64,000 bases of DNA, taken from Zygnema circumcarinatum. Taxonomy: Eukaryota; Streptophyta; Zygnematophyceae; Zygnematales; Zygnemataceae. A program made the position numbers and the translations under genes. Below the pieces are notes generated by a model. It was not told where the DNA came from, did not search any database, and saw nothing but the letters and a program-made list of their open reading frames with translations. This document shows, piece by piece, positions 24,625 through 35,706 of the stretch. Location of the stretch: assembly GCA_037447605.1 (NCBI GenBank), contig CM074807.1, forward strand, positions 2,920,586-2,984,585. The letters are read 5' to 3'. How positions within the stretch are numbered: position 1 is the first letter of the stretch; each line of letters opens with the position of its first letter.

Positions 24625-27600
24625 TTATTGGCCAGGCAGCTGCCCCGAGCCAAACGGCAGAATCCCTGTCATCTGCATCATGCCTGCCGTCTGCACATAC
24701 TGTCCGCTCATTGCCATGGGGGGCATCATTCCAAGAACACCTGCTCCCGACTGGCCTGTCAAGTCACCAGGGGGGTGAGAAGCCATATAGCCTTGCATAG
24801 GCATTCCCGAATGCATCCCTAGATATTGGGGAGCGAGAGATCCTATGGGCATTTGTTGGACTGTGGGCAGAAGAGGACCCATGGTTGCCATGAGAGTTCC
24901 ACCTGCAGGTAGAGGTGGAGGTGGTGGTAGTGGTAGAGGTGGAGGAGGAGGTAGGGGAAGAGAGGGCCCGGTTCCCTCTAGTCCTGCAGGATGTGAAGCT
25001 ACTCCTACCGGAGGAGAAGGTAGATTTAAATGCCCTATTGCAGACGGGGCTCGGAGGGCCGAGAGTGAGGCAGCAGATGGTGGAGGTGCAGCTGCAGGAG
25101 CTGCAGCAGTCAAGCCAAGCCCGGGGATGGCTGCTGACTGTTCCTCTATCTCCATCCTGCTTGCAAGCTCCGACGGAGCACCGTCTGCAAGAGTAACAGT
25201 TTGGAATGAGTGGGATCAGTCTCTTGGCTCGACTCTCTGATTCATAATTTCGGCCTTTTCTTTCTTTTAACATGAAAGCACACAAACCTGTTGGTTGCGT
25301 TCGACTCCAGTCCTTCATTGCCTCTCCCGGACGACTGCGGCACCAGAATTTTGTACTATGGTCGTTGCTGCCACTGCGACCCCGCAGGGACAGATCAATG
25401 TTAATGTTGCAATTGAGGAAAAATATAGGCCAGTGAAAAGGCAGGCCGCGGGCAAGATCAATGCTTGATTTCCGAATCGTACTGGAGGGCAGCAAAAGGG
25501 CGAAGCAGTACCTGCACAGAATATGACCAACAGGATGCCACGCAAGGGTCCATACACTGCTTTCATGAGCTGTGGCTACTTCTGCTTGTACCTGTTCCTG
25601 CCTGCGCCACAAAGTTGCAAAGGTTTTCGATTTGTTAAACGAAAACGTGCAAGTAATGTAAGTGTAACGGCAGTTCAACACTCAGACCTCGAACTTCACA
25701 ATGGGAAGGGTCGAAAGTATTCAAGCCCGAAGCATGAAGGCAGTTTAAAACTACAACATAAGCTGTCTTCAAGCCTCTCAATATAGTATACATTTAAAAA
25801 TTGTTGGAGGGACTGGCCAACGTATGAAGTTTTCCATTGCTTTGTCCATTGTCCTCAAAATGAAAGACAGGAATCATGTTCGGAGATAGTATACTCTATG
25901 GCACAAAGCTAGTTAGTCAGGGCACCCCCCTTAACATTAACCATAGTCAGTAGTGTCCCTTGAGCATTTGGTGAACTCACCCAACCACCCAATGCAAAAT
26001 GCTGCCTTCATAGCCACCGCTGACAAAAAGCTCCTCGTGGTGTGGGTGCCAAGCTAAAGCTGCAGAAGCCAATAGTCCAAGTCAGCCATTCTTCAAGTAA
26101 ACCAAAGTACAATGGCCCGATGCCCCCCACAAGGAGGATCATGGTGGACCATGTTGTCACATGAAAACAGCAAGTCCATGGCACCTGGTTTGGCCAGCTC
26201 AAGGGAACTATAAATGCAATACATTGTAGATAGCTCATGCTTTAAGACTCTTCTTCACCTTCCATTTCCTAAGAACTGGTATAGTGTTCACCTGTTACTT
26301 CTTTCTTATGTCCTCGGTAAGATTCCAGTTCCTTCAGCATACGCAAGTCGTAAAGCTGGAGGCATAAACCCAATATTTTGTCAGTCAAGACTCAAGGACG
26401 GAGATATGCTCTGCAAAATGACGCAATCACGCATAGCTGAGACAGCAAAAAAAAATAAAGACGAGAAGAAGAATAACTAATTGGCAGATCCAACCGGACC
26501 AGGTACAATGTTTCTTGCCTTGATCAACTGGTCTCGGGAGGCAGATAATAACCAGTTGCCATTCTTGTTCCACTTGACTGATAGAACTGTATTCTTATGG
26601 CCATGTCTGCCCATTTCCAGTGCCGACCCAAATACATAAATTAGACATATTGTAGAGCGGGTAAACCAAGAAAGTTTGTAAGATGATTCAAATGGAGTAT
26701 TAGCTTCGAAAGGAGGCCCACAATGTGCAGAGTTGTCGACCGCTTTTTGCATCCCACAACTTTACTAAGTTGTCCTTCGCTCCTGTTCAACCAGAACCCA
26801 TGAACTGAATCACGAAAGAAGCATAGGGAATTGTGAAGGGCACAAAAAAACTGGAGACAAAAAGTAGAAGGTCATATAAAGATAAGAACTCAAGGCTGTC
26901 GAAAAATTCCGAATGGAACAATTAGTGTACAACATGATCAATGTAAATTCAGCCACATATCAGATTCGAAAAGCTCAGCCAAATCATCTCACCTGAAACT
27001 AACAGAGACTTTGTTGGATGCCAGTCCACACTCTTAACGTCCCACCCGTGACCTGACCAATGGGAAGTGAGCCAACATCAGCCCATAACATCAGCCCATT
27101 GGGCTCACCTTCAAGGATGAAAAACGATAGTTTACTCGCCTGAAAGGATTTTTATGCAAGATTCAAGTTCGGCCACGCCTGCATTTAAGCAGCTGTTTCA
27201 AAGTATCTGGACTGTTTGGAAAAGGGTGTCCTGTCAAGACATCTCAGAAATTGGACCACTGCAGAACTGCTTTGAGCCCTTCAGTTCGCTGTTCTTAATA
27301 GCCGGTAACCACAAAAACAAACGTTGTTTTTGGAAACAAACTCTTCAGGATTCAAACAGTCCAGTTACTACTTGCAACGGCTCATGCAGAGAGATTTCTA
27401 CCTGACAAGGCGCTCTCCTCTTGGCAGAGGGCGAAATCCCACACCTTCACTGTCGTGTCATCGGAGCAGGAAGCAAACTTGAGATCTGTACTGGAAAAGC
27501 TGCTCCCTTCAATCCAGAGTGGCCAGTCCCAAGGGGCATCCAATTAGTCAGTTTGGGAGAAACATCCACACTTTGAACTTCAGCTCTGCTTTTGAATCCA

Positions 27601-29798
27601 TCCATCTCATCGCAAAAACCCAGTCAAAAAGTTCGCAACTTGAATTTAAGTTTGTAAAACAGGAAGTCAAACACAACTGAAAAATGCTATGACAGGGACC
27701 ACGGCTTGGTTCTTGGAAATCCTGTTTTGTTGCGATAGACAAAACTGAGGTTCGAGTAGAAACCTTGGCCATATTTCGGTTACAGACACCCAGTTCGGCA
27801 TGGAGAAGGTCAATTCTAAGGTCGGAGCGATCATAATTTAAATGTACTATGGTCACAGTTTTTCCTTCTAGTCTCCCTCCCCAACCTTCCTGTGCAGATC
27901 ATGAGGTCTGGCCCTGCACCTGAGGTCGCGAACTGCTTCCTTATGCGCCCCCTGCTTGGCCTTCACGTTGTTCATGTTACTCTGCCAATACCTGTGCACG
28001 CCCTGCCTCTCTCAGCACCATAGCAGCAAATGAGAGTGAATCCAAACACTACTGAATGCCAGAATTCAGCCGCTGCCCAATCGAGAGGGGCTCTAATGGG
28101 CACAGACAAAACTAAAACTGCTCTGCAATACAAAAGCAGAGGGAAGAGCACACACTTGATGCAGCCGGCGTCATCACCAGTGACGAGCCAATTTTCGCTG
28201 TTGCTCCACACCATGCTGCGAATTGCCACATCATGAGCCTGCATCACCATCGAATGATAAACCAAAATATCATTTGCAGTCGGTTCAATGTCCGATGTAG
28301 AACAAGCTTTTGTATTATTGATATCCTGCTATGGCATGCGGGAGGCACAACAACGTTGTCCAGATAGTTTTCTTGCTATAAGTCGTTTCGCTGAATAGCT
28401 TCAGATCAATTTTTTTTAAGAGGTGGCAATTCCTTGCCAACCTGAAGAATCATCTCAAAGTTGAATGATTGCCCATTCCACAGAGTGAACTCTCCACTCT
28501 GTGAGCCAGTGATGAGCCGTCTGCCGGTTGGTGTCCACTGCACAGGGCAGGCAGTGACAGAAACTCAAAATTTTGGAACTTCTCCATCAAAAATAATAGC
28601 AGAAGGCCCATAAAGAGTATCTCTTTACATTCTTGCCAACAACTTACTCTCAAGGGAAACAAAACACAAATGTTGTCCCATTTTGAAACTGGAAGTATAA
28701 CACACGCAGGAATGCACGCATGAAACCTACACTTCATGAACACAAGCCTATAACCACCGCACATTGGAGCCGCCCTGACTTACCACTACTCGATTGATTG
28801 AACAACGAACTTTATTGGTGGAGGCATGCACAAACTTTGTGCAGAAACTTGTGGAAGGATTGTCTGGATATGCAACGGGAGGCAAAAGCTGCACGAACCC
28901 GCGCACACTTGTTAGGGAGAAATATGCGAATTATGTCTTATTGTTCTGTTATTCCGTTCTTTCAGTGCAAGTGCACAGAAATCTATGAATCGCACGAATA
29001 CCATGAATGGCAAGTTTGATATTGCATTGATTCTTTCATGACCCGCTCGTATCCAGATAGTGCTTTAGATAGAAAAAAGGTCCCATAAGCTAGATTTGAT
29101 CGGCTTATCCATTTTCTTAACCATAGTCGATTGAAGCATTTACATTCAATGCTGCACCCGCTGTTGGTTGCAATGTTGAACTGTCCCGAATGTCCCTCTC
29201 ATGCATCCGGGTCTGCACAACGAAAAACACACATCATCATGCATCAAGCAGAAGGCAACGGCAAAAATGGATGCTTGGACAGACTCTTGACTTTTTCATC
29301 TCATCGTCGTGTTTCAAGTTTTTTAAACAAGAAGAAGAGTCACTGTTGGGCCCGAACGACTCAAAAAGTTTCCAAAAAAGAGACCAACCTGCATGAGCTT
29401 CACAACGGGAGGGCTATAATCCACGGTGCGCCGCTGCACAGGCTTGCGCATCCTCTTCCCTGCCGCCCAATGCAAAGCTCTCACACTTCAACAGATTGTG
29501 CACACAGGGGGCATACTGCCTAACACGCGGTTTCTGGCGAGACACAACATTTCAGGTGGCCGGCTGGGTACTTCAAGTCTGCATTTTAATCTTTTGCGTG
29601 CAAAAATCGATATGCAGGAAACACCTAAATTGCCATAACTTGGAAAAGTCTGAATAATGATCCCATGCCATGGAAACTGCTGAATGGTTGCGTCCATTTA
29701 CGGAATCAGAACAACTCACCGTCAGACATAGCAGTCCCAGGTCGCCCATAGTCGCCGCGCGATTGATAAGCAGACTCATGCGCATATTCGGAATACAT
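24625..29798 (-). CDS. FY: WD40 pre-mRNA 3'-end processing factor FY (WDR33/Pfs2)
   Basis: FY is the CPSF-associated WD40 protein that recognises poly(A) signals; in Arabidopsis it partners FCA in flowering control. Sixteen exons join in phase: 29798-29720, 29459-29389, 29212-29144, 28888-28784, 28537-28442, 28238-28156, 27991-27920, 27499-27402, 27052-26993, 26782-26722, 26606-26519, 26355-26292, 26059-25981, 25601-25512, 25373-25288 and 25184-24625. They give about 586 residues. Family text includes [87 protein letters not shown] and [17 protein letters not shown]. The C-terminus has long proline runs ([15 protein letters not shown], about 478-496), like the PPLPP motifs of FY that bind the FCA WW domain. 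The intron after 26519 uses a GC donor. The start at 29798 is provisional; a further 5' exon with His/Pro/Met repeats near 30.1 kb is possible. Confidence 0.92.
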
Positions 29799-30034
29799 GG
29801 CCTGGCCGCTTTTCTACAATGTGCTGCAGCTATTGAAAAAGAACACTCGGAGGGAACTTCAACTCCTTCACCGTAGTTCAATGCCAACTTTCCCCCTTCT
29901 CCATAACATAGCTCATCAGCACACCGCAAGCCCTCCTCCTCCGGCAGCCATGGCCATCAGCCAGCCTCTCAGGGGCATGCAGATGCTGGCCATGCCATTT
30001 CCATGCCCATCGACGGCCAAGGGATGGGCATGGA

Positions 30035-30150
30035 TGGACCCATGGAGGCATGGACCCATGGGGAGGCATGAACCCATGGGGAGGCATGGACCCATGGGGA
30101 GGCATGGACCCATGGGGAGGCATGGACCCATGGAGACATGGACCCATGGT
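30035..30150. repeat. Tandem CATGGACCCATGG array
   Basis: About six copies of an 18-bp unit (consensus ATGGACCCATGGGGAGGC) run from 30035 to 30150, ending with variant copies. The unit is nearly palindromic. One minus-strand frame reads PPHGSMPPHGSMPP, which would suit a low-complexity N-terminus for FY just downstream on that strand, but other frames are open too. The same words recur at 30322-30350 and 32221-32312. Confidence 0.8.
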
Positions 30151-30287
30151 GGCATGGACCCAAGCGATCGAACCAGACACGGAGCGCCGGTGACAACAGG
30201 CCGAAGGTAGCGCCGGAACGAACTTGTTGCAAACAAAATAGATAAGCAATTTCTGTCTACCATCATAAGCTTGCAAGTGAACGCAGT

Positions 30288-30330
30288 GAGTTTATGCCCC
30301 CCATTTATGCCCCCTGGGGGGCATAAACTC
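30288..30330. repeat. 15-bp perfect inverted repeat (hairpin)
   Basis: GAGTTTATGCCCCCC at 30288-30302 is exactly complementary to GGGGGGCATAAACTC at 30316-30330, with a 13-base loop. It lies next to the tandem array and the foldback element, so it may be a transposon end or a rearrangement junction rather than a terminator. Confidence 0.85.
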
Positions 30331-30352
30331 ATGGAGGCATGGACCCATGGAC
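30322..30352. repeat. 31-bp direct repeat, left copy
   Basis: The segment starting CATAAACTCATGGAGGCATG is identical over 31 bases to 32229-32259 in the same orientation. Just inside it, a 27-bp segment (30345-30371) matches 32200-32226 in inverted orientation with one mismatch (core CCCCTATTTGAAGAGGCCTG). Together they bracket the foldback element. Confidence 0.85.
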
Positions 30353-31171
30353 AGGCCTCTTCAAATAGGGGAGATCCCCTAAATATCGTAAATAGCTTAT
30401 TTATGTAAGATTTTGAGATTAGTTTACGTGATTTCAACTTAAATACCACACAAGCCCCAAAAAAGCATTTTTTTGGTTAAAAACAAAAAGGAAATGAATT
30501 ACATTTGCAACGACGATAGCAATGATGTATATGAACTTTACTTGTTGGTATAACAACACGGCTTTAGAAACTGGTGCAACCTCTTCGACTCTTATAGATT
30601 GGTAAATTTTACCAATCAATTAGAACAACTGTGCATTTGGCAATCACAACATATAGTTGCTTATTCAAAAACCCAATTGCACTGAAACTTTGTAGATCCA
30701 ATCCTAAGCTCTCTATTTCCTTTTCCATCCATCATTAATTACTCCAAGTATCACTTTAGAATCCATCATAGTCTTGAAATTTCCTCACAAAAACTCTATT
30801 CCAAATCATAACCTCTGAAATTCTAGGTGTAGTCACAAAAGAAAAACTGAAATAGGAACTAAAATTAGAAATGAAATGAAAAATGGTCTCACTCCCTTAG
30901 GAGTTTTAGGCTGATCAAGACAGCTATAGAAGTGATGCAAACTACTCAAAGAGACCCTCGAAAAGTGTTCAAACTATCAAACCGTTTGCAGTGAAGAATG
31001 CCTTCCAATGAAAAGTGTGTCAACCTCTTTCGAAACTCGTCTTTCTCCCATCCAATTACTGAAAAATCAGACTCGACGGTAGCAGTGTTGGGAAATGATG
31101 AAGCAAGGTCTCCACTCTCCACAAAATTCTCGTCCGTACGTGCACGGTTTCGTCCGTACAGTCCATATTTA

Positions 31172-32156
31172 CGTGTTTTTACAAGGAAAATTCTACTCTC
31201 ACACCTTTTTTGTCTACACACAAACCTTTTTTCGTCGGGCAGGTTCTATTTTAGAAAAAAAAAGGATTAACAACGAAAAATGCTTTTTTCATTCCTTTCT
31301 GGAATCGATACAAACCTTTTTCCGTCGGGCAGATTTTACCCCTGATTTTGTTTTTGGAGAGGAAAAAATCGGCTTGCCCAAATCCGCTGGGAGCAGAAGA
31401 TCCGTTCGCCACGAGATCGTTCACGGGCGTGCGTTCTTTACACGTGCGGTGAATCTCCACCGTCAACTAACTCGCAGATCGCACCATACCAGATCATCGT
31501 TCGATCTGCAGTTGGGCTCGGTCCCAGCGAATGGCACGGGCCCACGTGTCCCGCCAAATCCGGCTCAAAGTGGGTCCATACAAAAACTGTACGGTCGCAG
31601 TTTCGAGGAAAGGCGAAATACTGTACATTGAATTCCTGGACCAATTATAATTTGCCACGTGATTAAGGGTACACGTGGCAGATGGTGATTGGCTGTTAGT
31701 TGGCGAGCCGCCGCAGGCTGGCCAGTCAAGCTCATATTTTGTGGAGATCTCGGGCCGAGGGACGCGCGCTCTAGCACGTGCCAGCCGGCTTTGGTGGGGC
31801 ACGTGGGCACGTGCCATTCGCTGGGACAGAGCCCAACTGCAGATCGAACGGTGATCTGCCGTGTTGCGATCTGCGAGTTAGTCGACGGGGGAGATTCAAT
31901 GCACGTGTGAAGGACGCACACCCGCGAACGATTCTCGTGGCGGACGGATCTTCCGCTCAGCGGATTCGGGCAAGCTGATATTTTTTTTCACTCCAAAAAA
32001 AAAAATCAGGGGTAAAATCTGCCCGACGGAAAAAGGAGTGTGTATAGACAAAAAAGGTGTTAAAAAAGCATTTTTCGATTTTCTAAAATAGAACCTGCCC
32101 GGCGAAAAAAGGTCTGTGTGTAGACAAAAAAGGTGTGAGAATAGAATTTTCCTTTT
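31172..32156. mobile_element. Foldback element with ~390-bp inverted arms
   Basis: The left arm (about 31172-31565) and right arm (about 31783-32156) are inverted copies of each other, roughly 85-90% alike by eye with small indels. Shared landmarks include ACAAGGAAAATTCTA, CCTTTTTTGTCTACACACA, CCGTCGGGCAGATTTTACCC, CTCGCAGATCGCA and CGATCTGCAGTTGGGCTC. The loop is about 215 bp and has ACGT motifs (CCACGTGATTAAGG, ACACGTGGCAG). No transposase frame is present, so this is a non-autonomous foldback or MITE-like element. Transcription through it would make a long hairpin RNA. The outer 27-bp inverted repeats at 30345-30371 and 32200-32226 suggest that the full mobile unit may be about 1.9 kb. Confidence 0.8.
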
Positions 32157-32228
32157 ACAAAACCAAGTTAGGGGACAGTCCCCTATCTTAAGCCGAAATC
32201 CCCTATTTGAAGAGGCCTGCCCATGGAC

Positions 32229-32259
32229 CATAAACTCATGGAGGCATGGACCCATGGAC
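32229..32259. repeat. 31-bp direct repeat, right copy
   Basis: This is the right-hand partner of the copy at 30322-30352. It is followed to 32312 by more degenerate copies of the CATGGACCCATGG unit. Confidence 0.85.
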
Positions 32260-32312
32260 GCATGGACCCATGGGGACATGGACTCGTGGAGGCATGGACC
32301 CATGACATCCGT

Positions 32313-32607
32313 GACAAGCGTGACGATCGAGCCCAGTTGGATTTTACAGTCATTCCAGACCGTCCGATGCCCATCGAACGGTCCAAACGCGGCACCGTTA
32401 CGTGGCTGGCGGCGCCCTTGACGGCCCAACCCTATTGCGGTTGCGCGAAACGGGAGCGCCCGCTGCCCTTCCGCCGAACAGGAGGGGGCGGGCCCCAAAC
32501 GGGCGCCGTTAGCTGCCCGTCCCGCGCGACCACGAGGCGAGGCGAGGAGGTCAGCGTTCCTGCCTGCAGGTGCGTGGGGATTGTTGCAGGCGCTGCAGGG
32601 CCTGGCT
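32313..32607. promoter_or_regulatory. GC-rich upstream region of the 2A/trihelix gene
   Basis: This is a CpG-rich stretch between the repeat block and the first candidate ATG at 32608, and is the likely promoter and leader of the plus-strand gene. I see no clear TATA box. Confidence 0.35.
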
Positions 32608-35087
32608 ATGGCGGCTCCTGCAGGAGGGGACTTCCAGGGGAGGCTGAGGGATCAAGCAGGAAATGGGGACTTTAGGGTTCATATGCAGGGAGAGAGGGAT
32701 GTGCAAGAAAGAAAGAGAGGGGTTTGGCTCTCTTGTATGTCTGTTGGGCGTCTCGCGGGTAGCGAAGGTCCGCATTATGCGACTCTTTGGCCGCTCTGTA
32801 ATTCGATTGGAGTTAGGTATTGATTAGCTTCGGAAGTATCGGATTTGTGCGCGTCTGATAGTATTCTCAGGCGTTTGATCCCGGAATGGCACAGGATTCT
32901 CGAAGGCGCCACCTTGGCATTGTAGCGCGAGGGGAATGTCCTGCTGTTGTTGCCAATGCGCGTAAACCGTGAAAGTGGTGAGATTGCGTATTCAGAGAGT
33001 CTTGTTGTCTCTCAAATGTCACAAGAAATACCGTTCTTCTTGTAAGCTATTTTGAACTTCCATAGAGAACGTTATCTTCCCTTTAAACGATACGATACGG
33101 CAAGAGGATTTGAAACCAACCACCAAACCCTCTAACCTGACCTAGTAGAGGCCTGTTTTTTTCCTGAAGCCGCCAATATTCCGTGCCACCTCACTTTGCA
33201 CAAAATAATGAAGTCTATTGGAACTTGCTGACGCATCTCCTTAACTCCCTTTACAATATGATTCTTCGACTTCAGAAATTTCTACAAACCTCACTAGCGC
33301 ATAAGGAGTGACCTGCTGATTGTGCGATTTCTGCCTACAGAACTTCAAGGTGTTGAATCTAGAGCTTTGGTTCTCCTCGGCGGCGACGTGGAGCTCAATC
33401 CCGGACCAGTGAGGTCCACTAAAGCCTTTTTCTGGCTGTAGTGTACTTCAGGATACTCGCACGTGGCCTTGTGAATCCAGATCGTCTTACAACCGTTCTT
33501 GTGCATTGTGATAATTAGTACTAGAGATTTTTGCGTCTTGCTGTTTTTTGCCACTTTTTCGAGCGTCTTTTCAAATGGTGAAAACCTGTTTTGGGCTGTT
33601 CGGCCTCTTCAACAATGAAATGCACCCTGTCTAAGGCATTTTAAGGGAGATTTAAGTGGATTGTGTTGTGCAAGCTGAGATGACGCCAAAATTCTGACAT
33701 TTAGGGAGACAGCTGGCTTTCTTTTCTTGACTGTTTGAGTGCACTGCCTCTCTATCTATTAGTCGGTTATTGTCAACTTTAATCGAGCTTGTCCAGTGTC
33801 GCTGCTACTTCAAATGTTAATGTGCTCTGTGTTCGTGGTTGCACAGGTCTGGGTGCAGTATGCACTACACTATAAAGGAGAAGCTGAGAAGGTGGGTGAC
33901 GCACTGGTGCGGCTAGAGGAGCAGTGGCAGGAAGTTCCGCGAGAGGTGTTGGTCAATTGGCTAAAAAAGGTGCTCATGGCTGAGCTGGCAAACACCCTTC
34001 TTCGGGTGGATGCCGTCCAAGTCAGCCTGGAAATGCCCTTAGGAACACCAGTGTCAAGCGAAGGCTTACAGAGCTGTCTTTCACAAGGCTTTGTCAACTT
34101 GGCCGTTGTATCACCCCGTCCCAATGGTGAGCACCTCTGTTCCAATGAGTTTTGGATGCAAACATGGGAAGCAATTGCAGAGCACCTACTTTTAGGAAGA
34201 AAGGTTTTCCTGTCCTCTTTCGTTGACCAATTGAAGGCAGTGTAAAGGGACCATAGCGTGTGGTTTCAGAATAGCGGCAACAGCAGCAGCTGCCAAGGAG
34301 GGAGCTTTACTTCCATTTTTATTTGTCCCCGTATTGATGTTATGAATTGTGCCTTTGTTAAACATTGCTTCCTTGGTTGCGGTTGTCTGCAGCGGCTCCC
34401 CTCTCTGCGGTACATCCTCCACCTTACTCTGCAGCCACCACCTGTTCTCAAGAGGTAGTGCTTGAGACCACAAATTTTGGCCGGCCATGGGTCTCACCTT
34501 CAAGTTTGCCTCCTGCCCCATCCTTCACAAATCTGAATCATGCCATGGATACCACCACCTTTAGCACTTCGAGTGGGCAGCCAGTAGGAGTTCGGGGGAC
34601 AGACGGAGGGCAGAAGGTCAGCCTAAGTTCAGGAAGCGGATATGGGATGGGAGAGAAAAGGAAGAGGCAAGAAAAGTGGACGGAACATGAGACACTTGTC
34701 CTGATAGCTTCGAAGCAGAGGGAGGAGGAGGAGCATATGTCTGCACTGGAAGGAGACAGGCTGAAGACTGCGGCTGAGCGGTGGAATCGAACTGCTGAAA
34801 TCATGCGGAGCAGAGGAGTTGTAGATAGGGAAGGGAAGAATTGCGAGGATAAGATTACAAACTTGAAGAAGGACTGGGGTAAAGTGAGAGACTGGAATAT
34901 GAGTCGTGGCGGAATAACTCAGTATTGGGAACTCTCTATCACTGACAGGAAGCTCAATAAGCTTCCTGTGAACATGACTGAGGCGGTCTTTGGAGCCCTC
35001 GAGGAGATGGAGAACAACAGAGTACGCCCCCTCATGACTTCCCACCAAGACACTCTCCGAAATTCAGAATCAAGCATCGACACATGA
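32608..35087 (+). CDS. Myb/SANT-like (trihelix-type) protein with N-terminal 2A motif
   Basis: The model is four exons: 32608-32758, 33341-33408, 33847-34126 and 34393-35087. Phases agree (1, 0, 1), giving about 397 residues. The C-terminal half has a Myb/SANT-like or trihelix DNA-binding domain at about 256-355 (KWTEHETLVLIASKQREEEE, RWNRTAEIM, REGKNCEDKITNLKKDW, YWEL), so a nuclear DNA-binding role is inferred. Residues 74-166 (WVQYALHYKGEAEKV, LVNWLKKVLMAEL, LLRVDAVQVSLEMPLG) form a region I do not recognise. Exon 2 ends exactly with GDVELNPGP (65-73), a complete 2A-type motif. The exon 1 donor is weak: GCGG|GTAGCG at 32758, with an in-phase alternative at 32767. So exon 1 and the start are tentative. 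An unspliced reading of exon 3 would instead stop at 34245. Confidence 0.6.
33382..33408 (+). other. 2A-like ribosome-skipping motif GDVELNPGP
   Basis: The 27 bases encode GDVELNPGP and match the 2A consensus D(V/I)ExNPGP at every fixed position. They are preceded by the hydrophobic stretch ALVLLG, as in active 2A sequences. In known 2A peptides the ribosome fails to form the Gly-Pro bond and releases two separate proteins from one frame. Here the motif lies at the 3' end of a 68-bp candidate exon (acceptor CTGCCTACAG before 33341, donor GTGAGG after 33408) whose phase matches the next exon. Outside viruses such motifs are known from non-LTR retrotransposons and some animal genes, so a retroelement origin is possible. 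Confidence 0.65.
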
Positions 35088-35706
35088 AGCCATGATGCTT
35101 CGAAGAGAGTTACAAAGTTTTGTATATTAGGCATGTCAGTTCGGCCTGCGATTGGTGCTGCTCACTAACTGGGCAGTCATTTATTTGAGCGGCTGGTGCT
35201 TCGCCACATCAATAAATTTTGAAGCGTTCATTACTTTCATTGGCTATAGCCCTTTTAGTGTTCAATTTTTTTGATCGAGCGGAAGAGCTTGAATGTTGGT
35301 AATCTGATGTTGCGTCGGAAAACGTAGACAAAGCGACACATGCTCCGCGTTAGAATTGATTCATGAGCCTTTTGTTTCTATCTTTGCAGTAGTACAGAAC
35401 TGCTAAAAACAGAATAACATCTGAACTCTCCATCAACACATCAGGATTTGTTGGCTCAGCCATCCGTGTTAATTGCCAGAAGCACCATCTCTATTGGAAG
35501 CAAAAACAGGACCAAAATTGTAATAAAAGTCGTGGCATCTTCTTTGCACAAGGAGCTGCAATCTGCAGTAAAGTACAATGAGCTCCCACTTCAACATCCT
35601 GTCATACAAAACGAGCTTCAAAAATATCCTAACGAGTCCCTCTGCACCATGGTCCAAAATACCAGGACCCGTCCCACCCTAAGCAGGCGCTCACAGCATT
35701 AACAAA
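35088..35706. other. Convergent 3' region, no gene seen
   Basis: These are probably the 3' untranslated regions of the trihelix gene (+) and the AIM32-like gene (-). The only open frame of note (35448-35702, +) has no recognisable domain. Confidence 0.45.

Noticed and set aside
33796-34245. Unspliced 149-residue frame MSLLLQML... ending at 34245
   Set aside because: The part after 34126 is better read as intron: a strong ATG|GTGAGC donor joins in phase to the exon carrying the DNA-binding domain. It remains the fallback model.
35448-35702. 84-residue plus-strand frame between two convergent genes
   Set aside because: No family resemblance and no ATG/splice support; probably 3' untranslated sequence.
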